A stretch of DNA of 64,000 bases from Solenopsis invicta (GCF_016802725.1 NC_052673.1:19089656-19153655), one strand, 5' to 3'. Counted from the first letter of the stretch, positions 24,867 to 37,110 are shown. A program made the numbers and translations. The notes: generated from the letters alone by a model not told the origin.

Positions 24867-26505
24867 TGTAACATTCATGATCGAAATCGTTTTGCCAATC
24901 CTGATTCAGATAAAATTGAAAACAGCGCTCGTAAAATATTGGTATGTTACCTTATTAACGTTAGTGGATAAATAAATATTCTCTCTCCATGAAAAGGCGC
25001 GATCGCATACACAGAACGCGATGTAAATCAAAAGCAACATATATTATCATCAAAAAGTCACTATTTCGCATGTTATGTTATATAATGTTTTATAGATATG
25101 CACATACATTTTGCTAATGTCGCAAAAGTATGTAACGGAAAATTTAATTTTATATCGCATCACGTACATAAAAGAAATTTAAATTACTCTCGCAAGTGTA
25201 ATATGCAAACAAACGATAATTGATTTAAAGCAATTTTCATAATCTAAGTAAATGCTTGTAAATAACCGAGTAAGTAAACACTACGGTACAAAAAAGAACC
25301 TCGTACGTGTGTTTTAATGCATTGTATGCTGATTTATTTTTACGCGACTCGCGATTTCTAAACATGACTCTCGCAGGAAAGCTTTGCGCAAAATGTATAG
25401 CCCGACCTATCAAATTTCTTTTATTAAATAACAACCCTAGCGTGCAAAAACGGTATAATAGAAACATACAGTCCACGTTTGCCGAAGAGAAACATCGCGG
25501 AACGAAACATACGATATACAAGACTGATGAGCACGGTTGATGGTAGAATCATGTAGGATGCGGCTGCAGCGCCATTAGAATAATATCACCCATTCTTTAT
25601 CAAGAAGCAAGTCGGAGATGTGCCGTGCACTCATTTCACGTGACATTTAATTTTCGTGAAAAATCGTCGGTGAGTTTGCTCACACGAAATAGAGCGTAAA
25701 ACTACCGGGATGAGTTTGGACGTACTCTTTCAGATTTCGTGATCTCGCGTCACTCGAAAACGTCCGAATGCGATATCCCGCGAGCGAATAATATCCAAGA
25801 ATATCCGCGTGAAACGTAATCACTGATACGAGCAAACTACTTTTTCTCAACGTTAATGTATATCACTTGGAAATTGCTCTATATACTCGTATATACATGA
25901 CGAATGTTATTAATCGTTACATTTCAGTTTTTTTTTTTTTTCCTATTTTATATCATGTTGCAAGACTTAAAATAGAACACGTTTGACAATAACAAATTTA
26001 AAATGCGGAATTGCAAGAGCGTCCGCTAATGAAGTAGGTGAATTTTTATTCTTCGCGATGTGCACGTATGTATATATCTCGAACAAAAATTCGTTTGGAG
26101 CATATAAAACAAACATATATGAAAGAAGTAATTTAAATTCAAATTTTACCGATGTTCATTTTAATGTAATTTTAATCTTGATGCAAGATTGGATTTGTGT
26201 ATCTGTGATAGTAACGCTGTCAAGAGTAATAAGAGAAAAGTGCATTTAAAAATGTAGAATTTTTATATTAATCGGGTAGACAGCACCACGCGCTGAATAA
26301 TGGATCTATAATAATATTTTACAACGATATTCGATATATGTATCAATATTATATGATACATATGATGATATGGTACATAAATGATGTAAAACCTTTTGTT
26401 ACTTTTTCTACAATGTATAATTTATTTATTTTTTTTTGGGATAAAATGCGCGATACGAAATATTGGAATAATTGATTTATGCAATTGTAATAATATTTCC
26501 TGCGT
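24867..26505. other. AT-rich spacer, no gene seen
   Basis: Open frames at 25237-25540 occur on both strands over the same bases, indicating chance. Poly-T lies at 25928-25941. A small perfect inverted repeat (TATGTATCA / TGATACATA) lies near 26337-26362. Confidence 0.45.
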
Positions 26506-26514
26506 CACTGATGT

Positions 26515-26590
26515 GGCATAATTTCGTACATAAAAGAAATAGATACAATGTGCTAATTTAATTATAAATAAAAACAATATTTTTATATTT
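26515..26590 (+). repeat. Dispersed repeat, copy 1
   Basis: This segment (GTACATAAAAGAAATAGATA, then CAATGTGCTAATTTAATTAT, then AAATAAAAACAATATTTTTA) matches 27433-27520 in order with scattered differences. Two related copies within 1 kb suggest a small repeat family; the type is unknown. Confidence 0.45.
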
Positions 26591-27432
26591 GTATTAGTAG
26601 AAAACTCGATCTAAAAATACACTTTAAATTTTATTTCAATGATAACAGCTTACCTCTAGAGAAGGCAACTATTTGAAAATTATATTAATACATAATTCTT
26701 TGCCATTGTATCGTTGTAGAGTACTACTGACCAGTACAATCGTATATCATTTCCATGAAAATTTTAGATTAAACGTGGCAATTATATTTGGGTCGTAATT
26801 ATATTTTGCCTTTATCAGTATTATCTTCGATTCACGTGCGAACTGGTATTTCGTCACTTTGCCTATAATTTTCCAGTGTACAATACAGTCTATGATGCAT
26901 TTATGTTTGATTTCAAGCATTAGAGAATATGGATCGTTTTAATCAGACTACATACGATATGTCTTTGTACGAAAATATGACGTGCGATATTGTATTGCAA
27001 ATTGTATTCAGGATCCGTATCGAAATGGGATAATATCTCTAAAGCATTAACAAATGTAGAAAAAGATTAGAAAATAATATAAACTATTACTATTCGTTGT
27101 AGTCCTAACACTTGTGTGCATGTACACGATTTTAAAATGCAATCGCATAATTTTTTAAATTAAATTCTTATGTTTTTAATACATTCACATTGATATACAC
27201 TTTATACATTCGTATCTTTAGAGATCTCGTTAGTGATTTTGTTTAATAAATCGTTTTCAATTTTTGAAGACTTTTAAATTTGAAAGAAATTTATAAAAAA
27301 AGCGCAACTGCAGCTGCATATCAATCCTCTGCGAATGAAAGACCTTTAGGTCAGCATATATGAAAAATGGTTGTACAAACCGCAGATATATATAGTGAAA
27401 CAAATATTTACACGCGCTATCTTTTTGGGATA

Positions 27433-27520
27433 ATTTTTTGTACATAGAAGAAACGGAAACAATATACTAGTTTAATCATATACTAGTTTAATCGTAAATA
27501 AAAAAACATTATTTTTATTT
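27433..27520 (+). repeat. Dispersed repeat, copy 2, with inner 16-bp duplication
   Basis: Related to 26515-26590. It also contains two exact adjacent copies of ATATACTAGTTTAATC (27462-27477 and 27478-27493). It abuts the left arm of the inverted-repeat element at 27521, so it may be part of the same larger mobile element. Confidence 0.5.
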
Positions 27521-27976
27521 ATTCAATATAAAATGCCAATAATGAGCCAGACATTGGGTGTCGCGTTTATAATAATATATTTTTAATAAAAATATTACAT
27601 AAACGTTTCGATCATTTGGTTTTGATCATCTTCACAAGTGTCTGTCTTTCCATTGAACATTTTGTTTTTCCATTCATTGCTCCGATGTCTATACATTTTT
27701 GTTGCTTAACATGGTTTTAAAAAATGACATTTTGTACTGGCTGTTTTACATTAGATTTTAATAATTTAGACACAACTGCACAATTATCTCGACATTAATG
27801 ACGCAGTAGTTTGATAATATCCTGATTTTGTAACATGACGTATTAGATGATTCGCAAATTTATGTATACTGAAGATAGTCAAAATCGAAACATTTACGTA
27901 ATATTTTTATTAAAAATATGTTATTGTACACTCGAACATCCAGTGTCTGGCTCGTCATTGGCACATTACATTGAAT
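27521..27976. mobile_element. 456-bp element with about 105-bp inverted arms
   Basis: The left arm (27521-27633) and right arm (27871-27976) are inverted copies at roughly 80% identity by eye. They share blocks such as GCCAAT..GAGCCAGACA, an exact ATATTTTTAATAAAAATATTAC, and GTTTCGAT..TTTTGA..ATCTTC. The 237-base centre has no coding capacity. Long inverted arms around a short non-coding core fit a non-autonomous element, or two element ends inserted head to head. The GAAGATG..TCAAAA..CGAAACGTTT wording resembles terminal regions I associate with Penelope-like elements, but that is weak inference. No clear target-site duplication is visible. Confidence 0.6.
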
Positions 27977-28298
27977 TTGTTTATTTTGTTTAAACTTATA
28001 ATTTAAGACTCATAATTTTCATTTATATTGGTATCAAATAATAATAAAAACAATTGTCTGACTAAAATGTCTTGGAATAACATCTTTTTATTTATAAAAT
28101 TATTTCGAAAAATATAAGATATAAAAATACCAATTTCTTTGAGTCGTTATATAAAACGCACGTATACAGAACTTATAATTATGACGCTGCAATCATATCA
28201 TACACATCTCGTACGTATCAATGCATTCCTTATAATATGTGAAGAATATATCATCATTATACGTCTAGATATTCGTAAAAAGTTTTCTTAATAAACAG

Positions 28299-28301
<3 letters not shown>
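27977..28301. other. AT-rich spacer, no gene seen
   Basis: Lies between the inverted-repeat element and a long GA microsatellite. No feature is visible. Confidence 0.5.

Positions 28302-28346
<45 letters not shown>
28302..28346. repeat. (AG)n microsatellite
   Basis: About 22 uninterrupted AG units, one of the longest dinucleotide tracts in the window. Confidence 0.96.
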
Positions 28347-28348
<2 letters not shown>

Positions 28349-28387
28349 CGCGTTGAAAGTTGGAACAAATAAAAGCAGCGCGGGAGA

Positions 28388-28543
28388 TCAAGCGGATATC
28401 CGGCGGAACGGAACGCAGACGTCTAAAAGATGGAAGACGGAAGAGAGCGAAGCTTTCATTACCTTGATGTAAGTTTTAGGCGCACCTAGGCTGATCCGTA
28501 GACCACCTCCGAGCGAAAAGAAGATAAACTGTTTTCGTCCCAT
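28388..28543 (-). CDS. Possible first coding exon, minus strand, unrecognised
   Basis: A minus-strand ATG at 28543 has a strong start context (AACGATGG). It opens a 51-codon frame starting MGRKQFIFFSLGGGLRISLG. A donor-like AAG|GTAATG falls after 27 codons (exon end 28463), so a spliced reading would encode 27 residues and then leave the window of certainty. Three short upstream ATG frames lie between 28544 and 28780 on this strand. The plus strand of the same block also has a good start and donor (see 28430-28468), so the strand is undecided. I do not recognise the sequence. Confidence 0.17.
   Translation of the reverse strand: MGRKQFIFFSLGGGLRISLGAPKTYIKVMKASLSSVFHLLDVCVPFRRISA
28430..28468 (+). 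CDS. Possible 13-codon first coding exon, plus strand
   Basis: AAAAGATGGAAG gives an ATG with A at -3 and G at +4. Thirteen codons (MEDGRERSFHYLD) lead to GTAAGT at 28469, a strong intron start, although the base before it is T rather than G. It competes with the minus-strand reading over the same bases. Short first exons are common in long insect genes, but this alone is not proof. Confidence 0.12.
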
Positions 28544-28789
28544 CGTTATCAACAGCAAGAGAGATCACGCTTCTGTCTTTCGAATCCATCTTTGAAATCC
28601 TCGCCTGCACTTCCTACTTGACATCCTTATCGGTGTTATTAGTCTCATATTTTATTCCACGAACCGAGATTGACATCTTGGTTATCATCCGAGAAATTTT
28701 CCGTAAGAACAATTAACCGACCCTATCGGCTCGCGCTGCGAGTCTGCTACTTTCATCGTTAAGCGAAACTTGCGCGCTTACACGAGAAC

Positions 28790-30300
28790 CCGTGATATCT
28801 TTGTCAGTGCTACAAGATCATGAAGACACTGCACGAGAGATTTCACCAATAATATCTGGATTACGAAAATCGGAAGTCCTTCGTGTGAGATACGCGAGGC
28901 GACTATGCGAATTGCGCAATTTGACAATCAAGAAAATAAGATCTATAAGATCTTTAAAGTGCAATTGTATGGAAAAATGTGATAACTAATCGCAATTACA
29001 AGTCAGAATAATCACAAAGTTGTCAAAATTATTTTAGAAAAAAGCTCCATTTGATATTACAATAACGTTCATAAATTGTATTCCGCGTTCTATTCATCGC
29101 GGAAAGTTTGTAACAATTGTTCTTACACAGTTAAGAATCTAGTTGCGAAAAATCTACATGCTGAAGAATTTGGATATAAAACCACAGACGGGTTTGGCTA
29201 GGTATTGAGAGCTCGAGAAGAAAAAGGGAAGAATAGGAAAAAGAAAATGATGTGACAATCAGAGACGAGTTTTTGTCCGGGGCACATCTGGTCTCTTATT
29301 TTCATTTTCTCCGTCAAATGATTTCTTTTCTACCACTAACTGAAAAACTCTGCGAACACCGTCTGCGAGTATGTCGCTTTTTTTCCACTTAACTTTCCTT
29401 ATCAATTCGCAAGATATAGAGTGACGAAATAATCTGTATGACAAAATCTTTAACTAAAATGAGGAAAACATTTTTAAAACACACCTCTTTAACAGATCAT
29501 TGTATTTGTTTCCCCTGATTTTTGCATCTATTTTATTCTCAACCTTCTTGTACCATACTTAAGCAATTTACATTGAAAAATTTGTAAAGTTACATTTCGC
29601 AGTATGCGATGTGAAATAAAATCTGTCCATTAAAATAAACGTTTGTAAGAACTTTAATCTATTATAAGTATATTCATTGAAAATTTGATTAAAACGTATT
29701 CGAATAGTTTAATAAGAGTACAAGTACATGCGCCGCGCGCATTAAATCTTGAGCTTTTATAGAACGAGTGATTCAAGTATCGCGAAATGTAATATCACGA
29801 AATATATTGATAAACGGGGATATCCTTTAGAATACTCGCACTCGCCACCATCGTGCAATTCGTGCAATTCGTGCAATTCGCGCAATTCGATCCTCCCAAT
29901 CGCGACGAGATTCAACGGATCAGTCTCAATTCGCAAAACATTATTATCTTCGGTCGACCAGGCCGGTTTCCTTCTGCAAACAAAACTCCGTAAGCGATAG
30001 ACAATTGCAGTTTCGAGACTCCCCGGTACTCTACAGCCAATTAAGATTCAATACAATCGATGAGGGACTATTCAAACGATGAGACAATCGGAATGTAATT
30101 GCGTCGCCCCGATCCCACTGAATACCAATTCATTTTCCGAAGCCCGCCACCGTGCACCTTCGTCCTTTCACTTCCACCTCCCGCCAGACCGCTTTTGTCT
30201 TGTAGAAATCTTCTTACCGAGTCCGCGAGCGCCAATTCTGAAAGTTTAAATTTCTTTTCCTCGCGTCTCTTCTCTGTCAAACACCTTTTCTTCCTTAAAC
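28790..30300. other. Spacer, no gene seen
   Basis: Mostly AT-rich. Open frames of 61-83 codons are unsupported. A 9-bp tandem repeat lies at 29851-29889. Confidence 0.4.
29851..29889. repeat. 9-bp tandem repeat (TCGTGCAAT)
   Basis: Four units; the last reads CGCAATTCG with one change. The plus frame across it would encode Cys-Asn-Ser repeats. Confidence 0.9.
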
Positions 30301-30309
30301 CCCGTGCTT

Positions 30310-30352
30310 TCTCCTTCTCTCTCTCTCTCTCTCTCTTTCTCTTTCTCTTCCA
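30310..30352. repeat. CT-rich tract
   Basis: (TC)n with interspersed TTTC. Frames of 121 (plus) and 130 (minus) codons cross it, giving Ser/Leu/Phe or Glu/Arg/Lys runs, which is compositional. Confidence 0.85.
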
Positions 30353-30670
30353 TCCTTGGTGTACCACGCCCTCCCGTAGAGCGGACAGGCGGGCTGACAG
30401 GGAGAAGAAGGAGAGAGTGAGAGAGCGAGGGGGATCGTGGGTGGCCACCCTCAGGGACACGTAATTACGGCCTTATATTTCACAAATATTTCGCTAGTGT
30501 GATTAATGACGTTCCTCCCTGGCTCCGTGCTGCAGGATAAAGTAATGTACGAAGGGCGACAAAATCGAAATCATCCTGACGGCAGCGAGTGATAATAAGA
30601 GATAAACATTACCAGCGGGACGAAATGGAAAGCGCTCTATTCCTAAACGGAAGGATAACGAAACCGAACA

Positions 30671-30752
30671 ATCCCATAATAATCCTCCGTAATCCTCGAA
30701 CAATCGCGTAATAATCCTATAATCCTATAATCCCTTAACAGTCCCGTAATAA
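30671..30752. repeat. Imperfect tandem array of AATCC(T/C)(A/G)TAAT units
   Basis: Successive variants of AATCCCATAAT, AATCCTCCGTAATCC and AATCCTATAATCC form an irregular array of 6-8 units. Confidence 0.6.
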
Positions 30753-32220
30753 GTAACAGTGTACAATGAAAAACGTAAATATACTTGTATCGCTGCATAA
30801 ATAAATGTACTAATGTTACCCATACATTTTTTCTCAAAATAATTACACCTTTTGAGATGCAAGACTATCTTTCACACTGATAATTGAAAACTACGAACGT
30901 ATCCCAAAGCAGATGCGGGCGAAACAAAGGCGTCTGCATTGAAAATATTAACTTGAAAAGTAACTCGTATCGAAAAGTAATCGTCTTCCAGATAGCCAGA
31001 TACCGAGATATTTGTTACGGCCGGGCCCCCAACCGCGTGTAGCGAGAACCGCGCACGCAGCGAGATAATAAAATTGCCGCCCGCACCTCTCCGATTTTTA
31101 TCTCCGATTTGATCTAAGACGCGAAGTGTCCGCGCGCTAAAAGGCTCGATATATTTTCTGAATAACTTTAAAGCAGGGCGCGCACGCGATCGATGCTCGC
31201 GAATGGCTGCGCGCGGTTTTCGTAAAGCGTGTATAGGTGAGGGGAAGAGATTCAACGGATCGGGCGTATAAGGAAGAAGCGCGATCGCTTCGAGACGAGA
31301 TAATAAAATTGTTTGTTTTAACGGGATAAAAATGCAGAGCTCGAAAACGTGCCTTCTAAAGTGTTGACGATGAGAGCGATACCTATCGTGCAAGCTGGAA
31401 TATACGCGAGAACGATGCGACCAGACGCGACGTAGCTCAGAAATGGAGATAGAGCACGGCGCGAGAGGACTATTCGCCAACACCGACGTTTGTTGTATCG
31501 GGTAGGACGGGAAAAGTCAGATGACGAATAAAACGAAACGCGACGTGGCTGAGCATCGTCAAAAATAGAGCGAGAGAGAGAGAGAAAGAGAGAGATATCT
31601 GGCAAGCGTCAAAGGAGGGAGTGCGAGAGAGAAAAAGGGCGCGAGGAACAAAATGTTCCTCCCGGTATTGCGACAGGCTGTGCAGGGACAGAGCGCGCGC
31701 GCTATCGACGCATCAACGCGTTTTGAGCTTTTGAGCTTGGAGCTTTTAAAATCTGTCACCGACACACATTAACCGTTACGCACTTCGAGCCCGGTTGCAC
31801 AATGCGCGAGCGTGGGCTGCGAGTGCACTGCTTGTTTTCGAGTCGTTGTACCGAATGCAAACGAATGTATGTAGGTTCGTATCGTCCCGGTTATCGACAC
31901 GCGTTGTTCCCGTTGGACGCCCTACGTTCGCGGAGGTATAGCGAATTTGTTGCGCACATGTTGCTCCTTTAAAATTGATCCGACTACCGGCAGTTTGAAA
32001 AAAATATGAAAAACGCACGAGAGCGTAAGACAGCGACTGTGACAGTTGGAAAATAAAGAAATTATAATAAAGAGATATACACGTTTCATGACACTTGTGT
32101 ATCCTCTCTTCGAATAATGATATGTTCTTCTTCTTACCTAAATCGTTTCCTCTCGTTGAATTTCAAGCGAATTCGAAACAGGTGAAGCCATCTAAAAGAA
32201 AAATTCAAACACGTACCTTC
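30753..32220. other. Spacer with mixed-GC part, no gene called
   Basis: The longest frame in the window (minus strand, 203 codons, 30872-31483) lies here. It is Arg/Ser/Leu-rich without repeats, domain or recognisable similarity, and 31318-31605 is open in a second minus frame, so it is probably fortuitous in a CpG-rich block. A GA run lies at about 31570-31595. A small tandem of TTTTGAGC lies at 31720-31745. Confidence 0.3.
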
Positions 32221-32900
32221 GTTTTCTTCGTTTATCCGATATAGCGACTGTAGGTCGCTAAAATTCTTCAATCGTTCTTTAGACTAATTCTCTGTTTCAA
32301 CGGAATCTTAATGGCATGCTCAAGTACATAATTTTCCATCATCAATGGTCATAAGGTGTAATGAAAATTGCGAGATGTCCCAGATTATCCCAGCGGATCG
32401 CACTGCGTATAATTCGCGTCAAAGTATACGGCCTCTATAGCTTTTTGCACGGCACGATTTATGAAGACTTCAGCACGATGGGTGGCGACTGGGCGCGGAG
32501 CGACCCTCAAAATTGATTAATGAACGAGGCGGCCGATCGATTCGATTAAACCAGTGTAAACGAAAGGGGCGACCGATAAATATCTGCCGATATAAACGTC
32601 GACGTTACGTCGTGACTTTTCCATAAATCAAAACCTGGCCGCGTATGTGCCGCGTAAACGTGCCAACGTGCCTAACAATAACAATCCCTGTAGCCAGATC
32701 GGGCACAACCACGATAATTGACGCGTACGCGTGACACAATCATTGGAAAAAAAGATCGTTGCTGGTGTAGCGCGTTATTACGCCCTATAATATTAAGCGT
32801 CGTCTAATTAACCATAAATTACAAAGGCCGTCGCTTGTTAAAAATAAATACTTTTGAGGCACGTGAACGAAACAATTGCAGATTGGATCACTTGCATTAA
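32220..32900. promoter_or_regulatory. Possible cis-regulatory block
   Basis: Non-repetitive, mixed-GC sequence without open frames, flanked by AT-rich DNA. It carries homeodomain-type cores (ATTGATTAATGA, TCTAATTAACCATAAATTA) and two CCATAAAT words. Composition plus binding-site words is only suggestive of an enhancer. Confidence 0.2.
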
Positions 32901-33158
32901 ATCGAGAAATTTGTAATTAATAACCTAACGGTTAATTAACAATTATATAGCGTGTGTGAAAAGTGGATAAAATCGAAATACTTGTGCCACAATGATTTTA
33001 TAACATGTACGATTTATTCAAGAGTCATTATAATTGTATAAGATGTGTTTAAACCCTGATATGGATCAAAAGTAGATAATCCCGCAATACGTGCAATTTT
33101 TCTAAGACACTCCTGTCGCATACCTCAAAGATGAATGATGTGTGTATATACTATATGT

Positions 33159-33222
33159 ATACACACTCACACACACACACACGCCCGCGCGCGCGCGTAC
33201 ACACGCACGCACGCACGCACAT
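33159..33222. repeat. (AC)n / (CG)n / (ACGC)n compound microsatellite
   Basis: AC units pass into CGCGCGCGCG and then ACGC tetranucleotides. The alternating purine-pyrimidine pattern is of the kind that can adopt Z-DNA. Confidence 0.92.
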
Positions 33223-33605
33223 ACAACAGACAGTTCTTACATAAAACGAATACGTGAGTGAACAAGAGGAAGAAGGAGAGAGAGAGAGGATATGCGAGTA
33301 TATCTGCGTAGTAAGGCTGCCACTGACAGCCCTGTCTTCACAGGCAAATTTCACTTTTTGTCAACGAACGGGTCGTTTGAAAGGAACGAATATTGGATTC
33401 GGTTATTACTTCTTCGACCTTCGTCCGATTCTATACCTCTTCTCGATCTATCTCCGCGTAACAAACTGTATGCGCAAAATCGATATTCCGTTCCGCGTGA
33501 TCGTATACGTACATACGTAAAATCATTTCCTTTATCATGAGACGTATTTATAATATAAACTTAACACATTTTTAAATTTATAATAAAAATTCTTTTGTAC
33601 ATGAG

Positions 33606-33623
33606 ATATAAATATAAATATAA

Positions 33624-33669
<46 letters not shown>
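33606..33669. repeat. (ATAAAT)n passing into (AT)n
   Basis: Five hexamer units followed by about 15 AT units. A minus frame of 108 codons across it is mostly Tyr-Ile repeat. Confidence 0.95.
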
Positions 33670-33672
<3 letters not shown>

Positions 33673-33904
33673 ATATATGAAAAAATACCATGTTATGAAA
33701 GAATGTGAGAATCACTATTGTAATATATACAGAAACGAAGCCGTTTTTCCATGAAAATATCCGAAAACGATCTTCTTTCACTCGAAAATGATGAAAGAAA
33801 ACGGAGCTGTTAAAGTTTGATTTAAAAAATTCAATATTGCGAGATACTTTGCGGGCCGTAACAATATACTCTGCGAAATTCCCGATAAAAGTAACACGTG
33901 ACAA

Positions 33905-34800
33905 AGCAGAAATGCGAAACGTGAAAAAAGAAAGTGGAAAATATATTAATTAATGACGGCTGGCATATGACTATTTATTTATTTATATTGTGCGTAACGC
34001 ACGTTAACTCATTCGATTAATTACATTTTGCCGTTTATCGAAAAATGCATCCACGCAGATGGCTGATGTAATTGTGAATCACATGTATAAAGCATAAGTT
34101 TATTCATTTGTCGACTACAATATGTAACGCGCGATATAATGCACTGTGTTATAAATTTTCCCTACAATTATATTTACATTAATGGCATGCAGTCGAAAAA
34201 GCTCGAATAGAGCATGACATATATGAGTTTTGTAATGGAATTTAGTTGAGTTTATTACACGCAACTCGCCGGGTTGTTTCAAAATCAGTGTCTATTAATA
34301 TGACTGCGCATACAACAATACCGTGTTGGATTTCAAAACAAATATTTTCACCCGATGCAACACGTGATTTAACAATTACTCGCCCACTAATAATCTGATC
34401 TGCTTATTTGAAAACGGCTATTTATTAAATTTAATTAAACTTATTAATACAAGTATTGAAAGGTTATTATAAAAGATAAATTAGTTAATTTCTCATAATT
34501 CATAAATTATGACAAATATTTTATAACGTTCGATGTGTGCTCCACATTTATTGCTACATAAAAATTTTACGTATAATAAATGATAATAAATTTCATTTTT
34601 GTGCAATGAAATAATTAGAGAAAGATTTCATTACGTTCATAGCAATCTGGCTGGAGCAAGTGGAAGTGGCTAGTTATAGGCTCCATTATTATTCCTGATA
34701 AATTGCCAATTCCGTTCGGGCCGCGCCTTTCGAAATTTCATGATTGATACGCCAGACTTGGAGAAAAAGGAAAAGAGAAGAAAACACACAGAGATATGAG
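33905..34800. other. Non-coding spacer with mixed-GC islands
   Basis: No open frames of note. Segments around 33990-34120 and 34640-34760 are non-repetitive and richer in TAATTA/TGATTGAT-type words than the flanks, so conserved non-coding sequence is possible. A short tandem GAGGTT x3 lies at 34880-34895. Confidence 0.3.
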
Positions 34801-35027
34801 ACGAAAACAGATTAGCTAATATCATAACGGAGTTCCTTACTTTAATATCGCCACGAGATAAATGGTACGATAAGCAGGTTGAGGTTGAGGTTGAAAGAAG
34901 GAAGAGCGCACTTACTTTGGTGATTTATCATAGAAATCTATGTGCAGTGTATATAATGTATCGCCATATAATGTATCTTATTAAATATATTAATTAATTA
35001 CTTTTTCAAACGACAAGCTTCGATTTT

Positions 35028-35038
35028 TCCTCCTCCTC

Positions 35039-35079
<41 letters not shown>
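35028..35079. repeat. (TCC)n(TC)n compound microsatellite
   Basis: Five TCC units are followed by about 18 TC units. Confidence 0.95.
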
Positions 35080-35080
<1 letters not shown>

Positions 35081-36320
35081 TTCTCTATTCCGCATTAACG
35101 ATGAAATAGTTTTCTTTATCGAAATAAGATATAGATTTAAATGTGAATCAACTGTCGACTAATATCGAATTGGAATCCATTTATTATGAGTAACATGTCA
35201 CGATAATGTCAAAATGACATTAAAATGAATTAAAATGAAGTGACTTATTAAAATGTATCTTTTAATAACCGTTTAGGAACTATTTTAACTCTATTTTATA
35301 ATAATGCCGCAATGATTTTTTGTTGCGCTTTGGATTTTACCATATATTAGAACAAGTGAATTTAAACTTGACACAGCTCGAGGATTTGCAATATCGTTGC
35401 AAGTAAAGTATCAGAAAATTGATTTGATTTTGAAAGTGTCTATAAAATGAATGTTGTTATTATAATAAAGGAACCATGTTTCACAAATGTAAATCAAATA
35501 TCTACAATATAAAAATTTTAGAAAGCAAGAGAATGAAAATCTACTTTTCTCGTACACATCTTTTTGACAGTAGAAATTACATTGTTACATCGCATTTATC
35601 GAGCGCGCCGTTTATCGCCGATTATCGCCGATTCCGTCGTCATCTCGTCGTTATTGTACTTTCGAAACGAATAATGGCGGAATTGACAGAGAAGCGTACA
35701 GCGATACAAACTCCGTCATTTTAATGTTAATCCGACGACGCGTTACGAGGACGCGGTCAACAGCCACGTGAGAGTGAAGTCGCAGGAGTAGCAGGAGTAA
35801 GGGGAATTACGTATAGTACGTATGTAGGTGGTGCGACTAACAGTCGAAGTAGCGTAAGGGAGAGTCAAAGGGAGGGACGGACCGACAGCAGAGCGGCCTG
35901 AGCGGCAGCGAGGTGTTAGTTTCCTGGTCGGATATTAGCTGTCACGCGGCTCACTGGACAGGACACACCAGATATATACACAGAGAGGACACGGTGTAAA
36001 GGTAGCACCAACGCCCTAAGTCCGGCATTGGAAGCTCGCCACATTTATGTATAGAAAAATCTGATAGCGCGACACGCGCGCCGAAGAGAAGCCGGATCAT
36101 TCGCGGGATATTTCGACGGGGTTTGCTCGCAGATATAAAGCAGGGCCTACAGCGTCCCTTTCGCGTCGCGCGTCGCGCGTTCCCTTCCTTTTCTTACGGA
36201 AGGGAAAACGAATCTGCGAACATGTCAGATTGATCGGCCGATATAAGCAAGAAACTTGACCAAAACACACCGAGATACCCGGGACCCGGGACATAAATAA
36301 CAACGGGAATACATCGAGGT
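35080..36320. other. Spacer with GC-rich block, possible untranslated exon
   Basis: AT-rich to 35580. The part from 35730 to 36010 is GC-rich and poor in open frames, and ends in a donor-like AAAG|GTAGCA near 36001. It could be a 5-prime untranslated exon on the plus strand. No TATA box is evident. Confidence 0.2.
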
Positions 36321-36322
36321 CT

Positions 36323-36365
36323 CGTCGTAACGTCGTAACGTCGTAACGTCGTAACGTCGTAACGT
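36323..36365. repeat. 8-bp tandem repeat (CGTCGTAA)
   Basis: Just over five units with no interruptions. Confidence 0.95.
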
Positions 36366-37110
36366 CCTTTCGCCGAGCTTTTCTCTCGCTGACGTCCTCC
36401 TCGATGCGATTATTTCGCTAGAAATTTCGCTGTTACATTACGTCACGCATTCTTCACGCCAATAAGAAAAACGCTGAGGTTCGTGGGACGATTTCGTGCT
36501 CGATCATCGTGCTGATGAAACAATCGAGATGATTTTATAAAATGATATCGACCTTATCTCGGCAGTATTTACAATTTCGTATTTTGTACGCTGTTTGAAA
36601 TCTAATAACTTTTTTTTATTATTGGGTCGTTTAATAATTGTTCCGCATATATTGTTCGTTTACTTTCTGTAATCTACCATTTTTAACGTGCAGTCTCTGG
36701 TAATAGATTATAATTTAATTATATCAATGAATTCATAATTAATATTTGCACGACGATCCATTCCGCTGTAATTGGCAATCAGTTTTCCGGAATTAGTGGA
36801 TGGTCGATACTTGATGGTGGAGAGAGAGGTACAAAGCGCCGATTTTCTTTACATATATAAATTATAATAAATGTCATTTCCATTGTAAAAGTGGGACGTG
36901 TCGTGTTTTTACTTCCACTGACTTATATCGTCGTTTCATTCAACGTTGCTCTCGCGCATAAACATATTAATTACTGAAAAAATGCTGAAAGAGGAGCTGC
37001 AGGTTGTCCTCTGTCGCGTTAATTACGATACAATTTATAATGGGGATCGATGGTGAAAACACGAGCGGCGAGCGACAGCCACAAGGCAAGTAGTCGTGTT
37101 GCGGGCCAAA
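36366..37110. other. AT-rich spacer, no gene seen
   Basis: No structure noted beyond ordinary low-complexity sequence. Confidence 0.45.

Noticed and set aside
29849..30000. Repeated GTGCAATTCG units considered as a CRISPR-like or direct-repeat system
   Set aside because: The 9-bp units are directly adjacent without spacers, so it is an ordinary tandem repeat.
30872..31483. 203-codon minus-strand frame, the longest in the window
   Set aside because: It is Arg/Ser/Leu-rich with no recognisable domain, and part of it is also open in another minus frame. CpG-rich DNA with few TA dinucleotides readily gives such frames.
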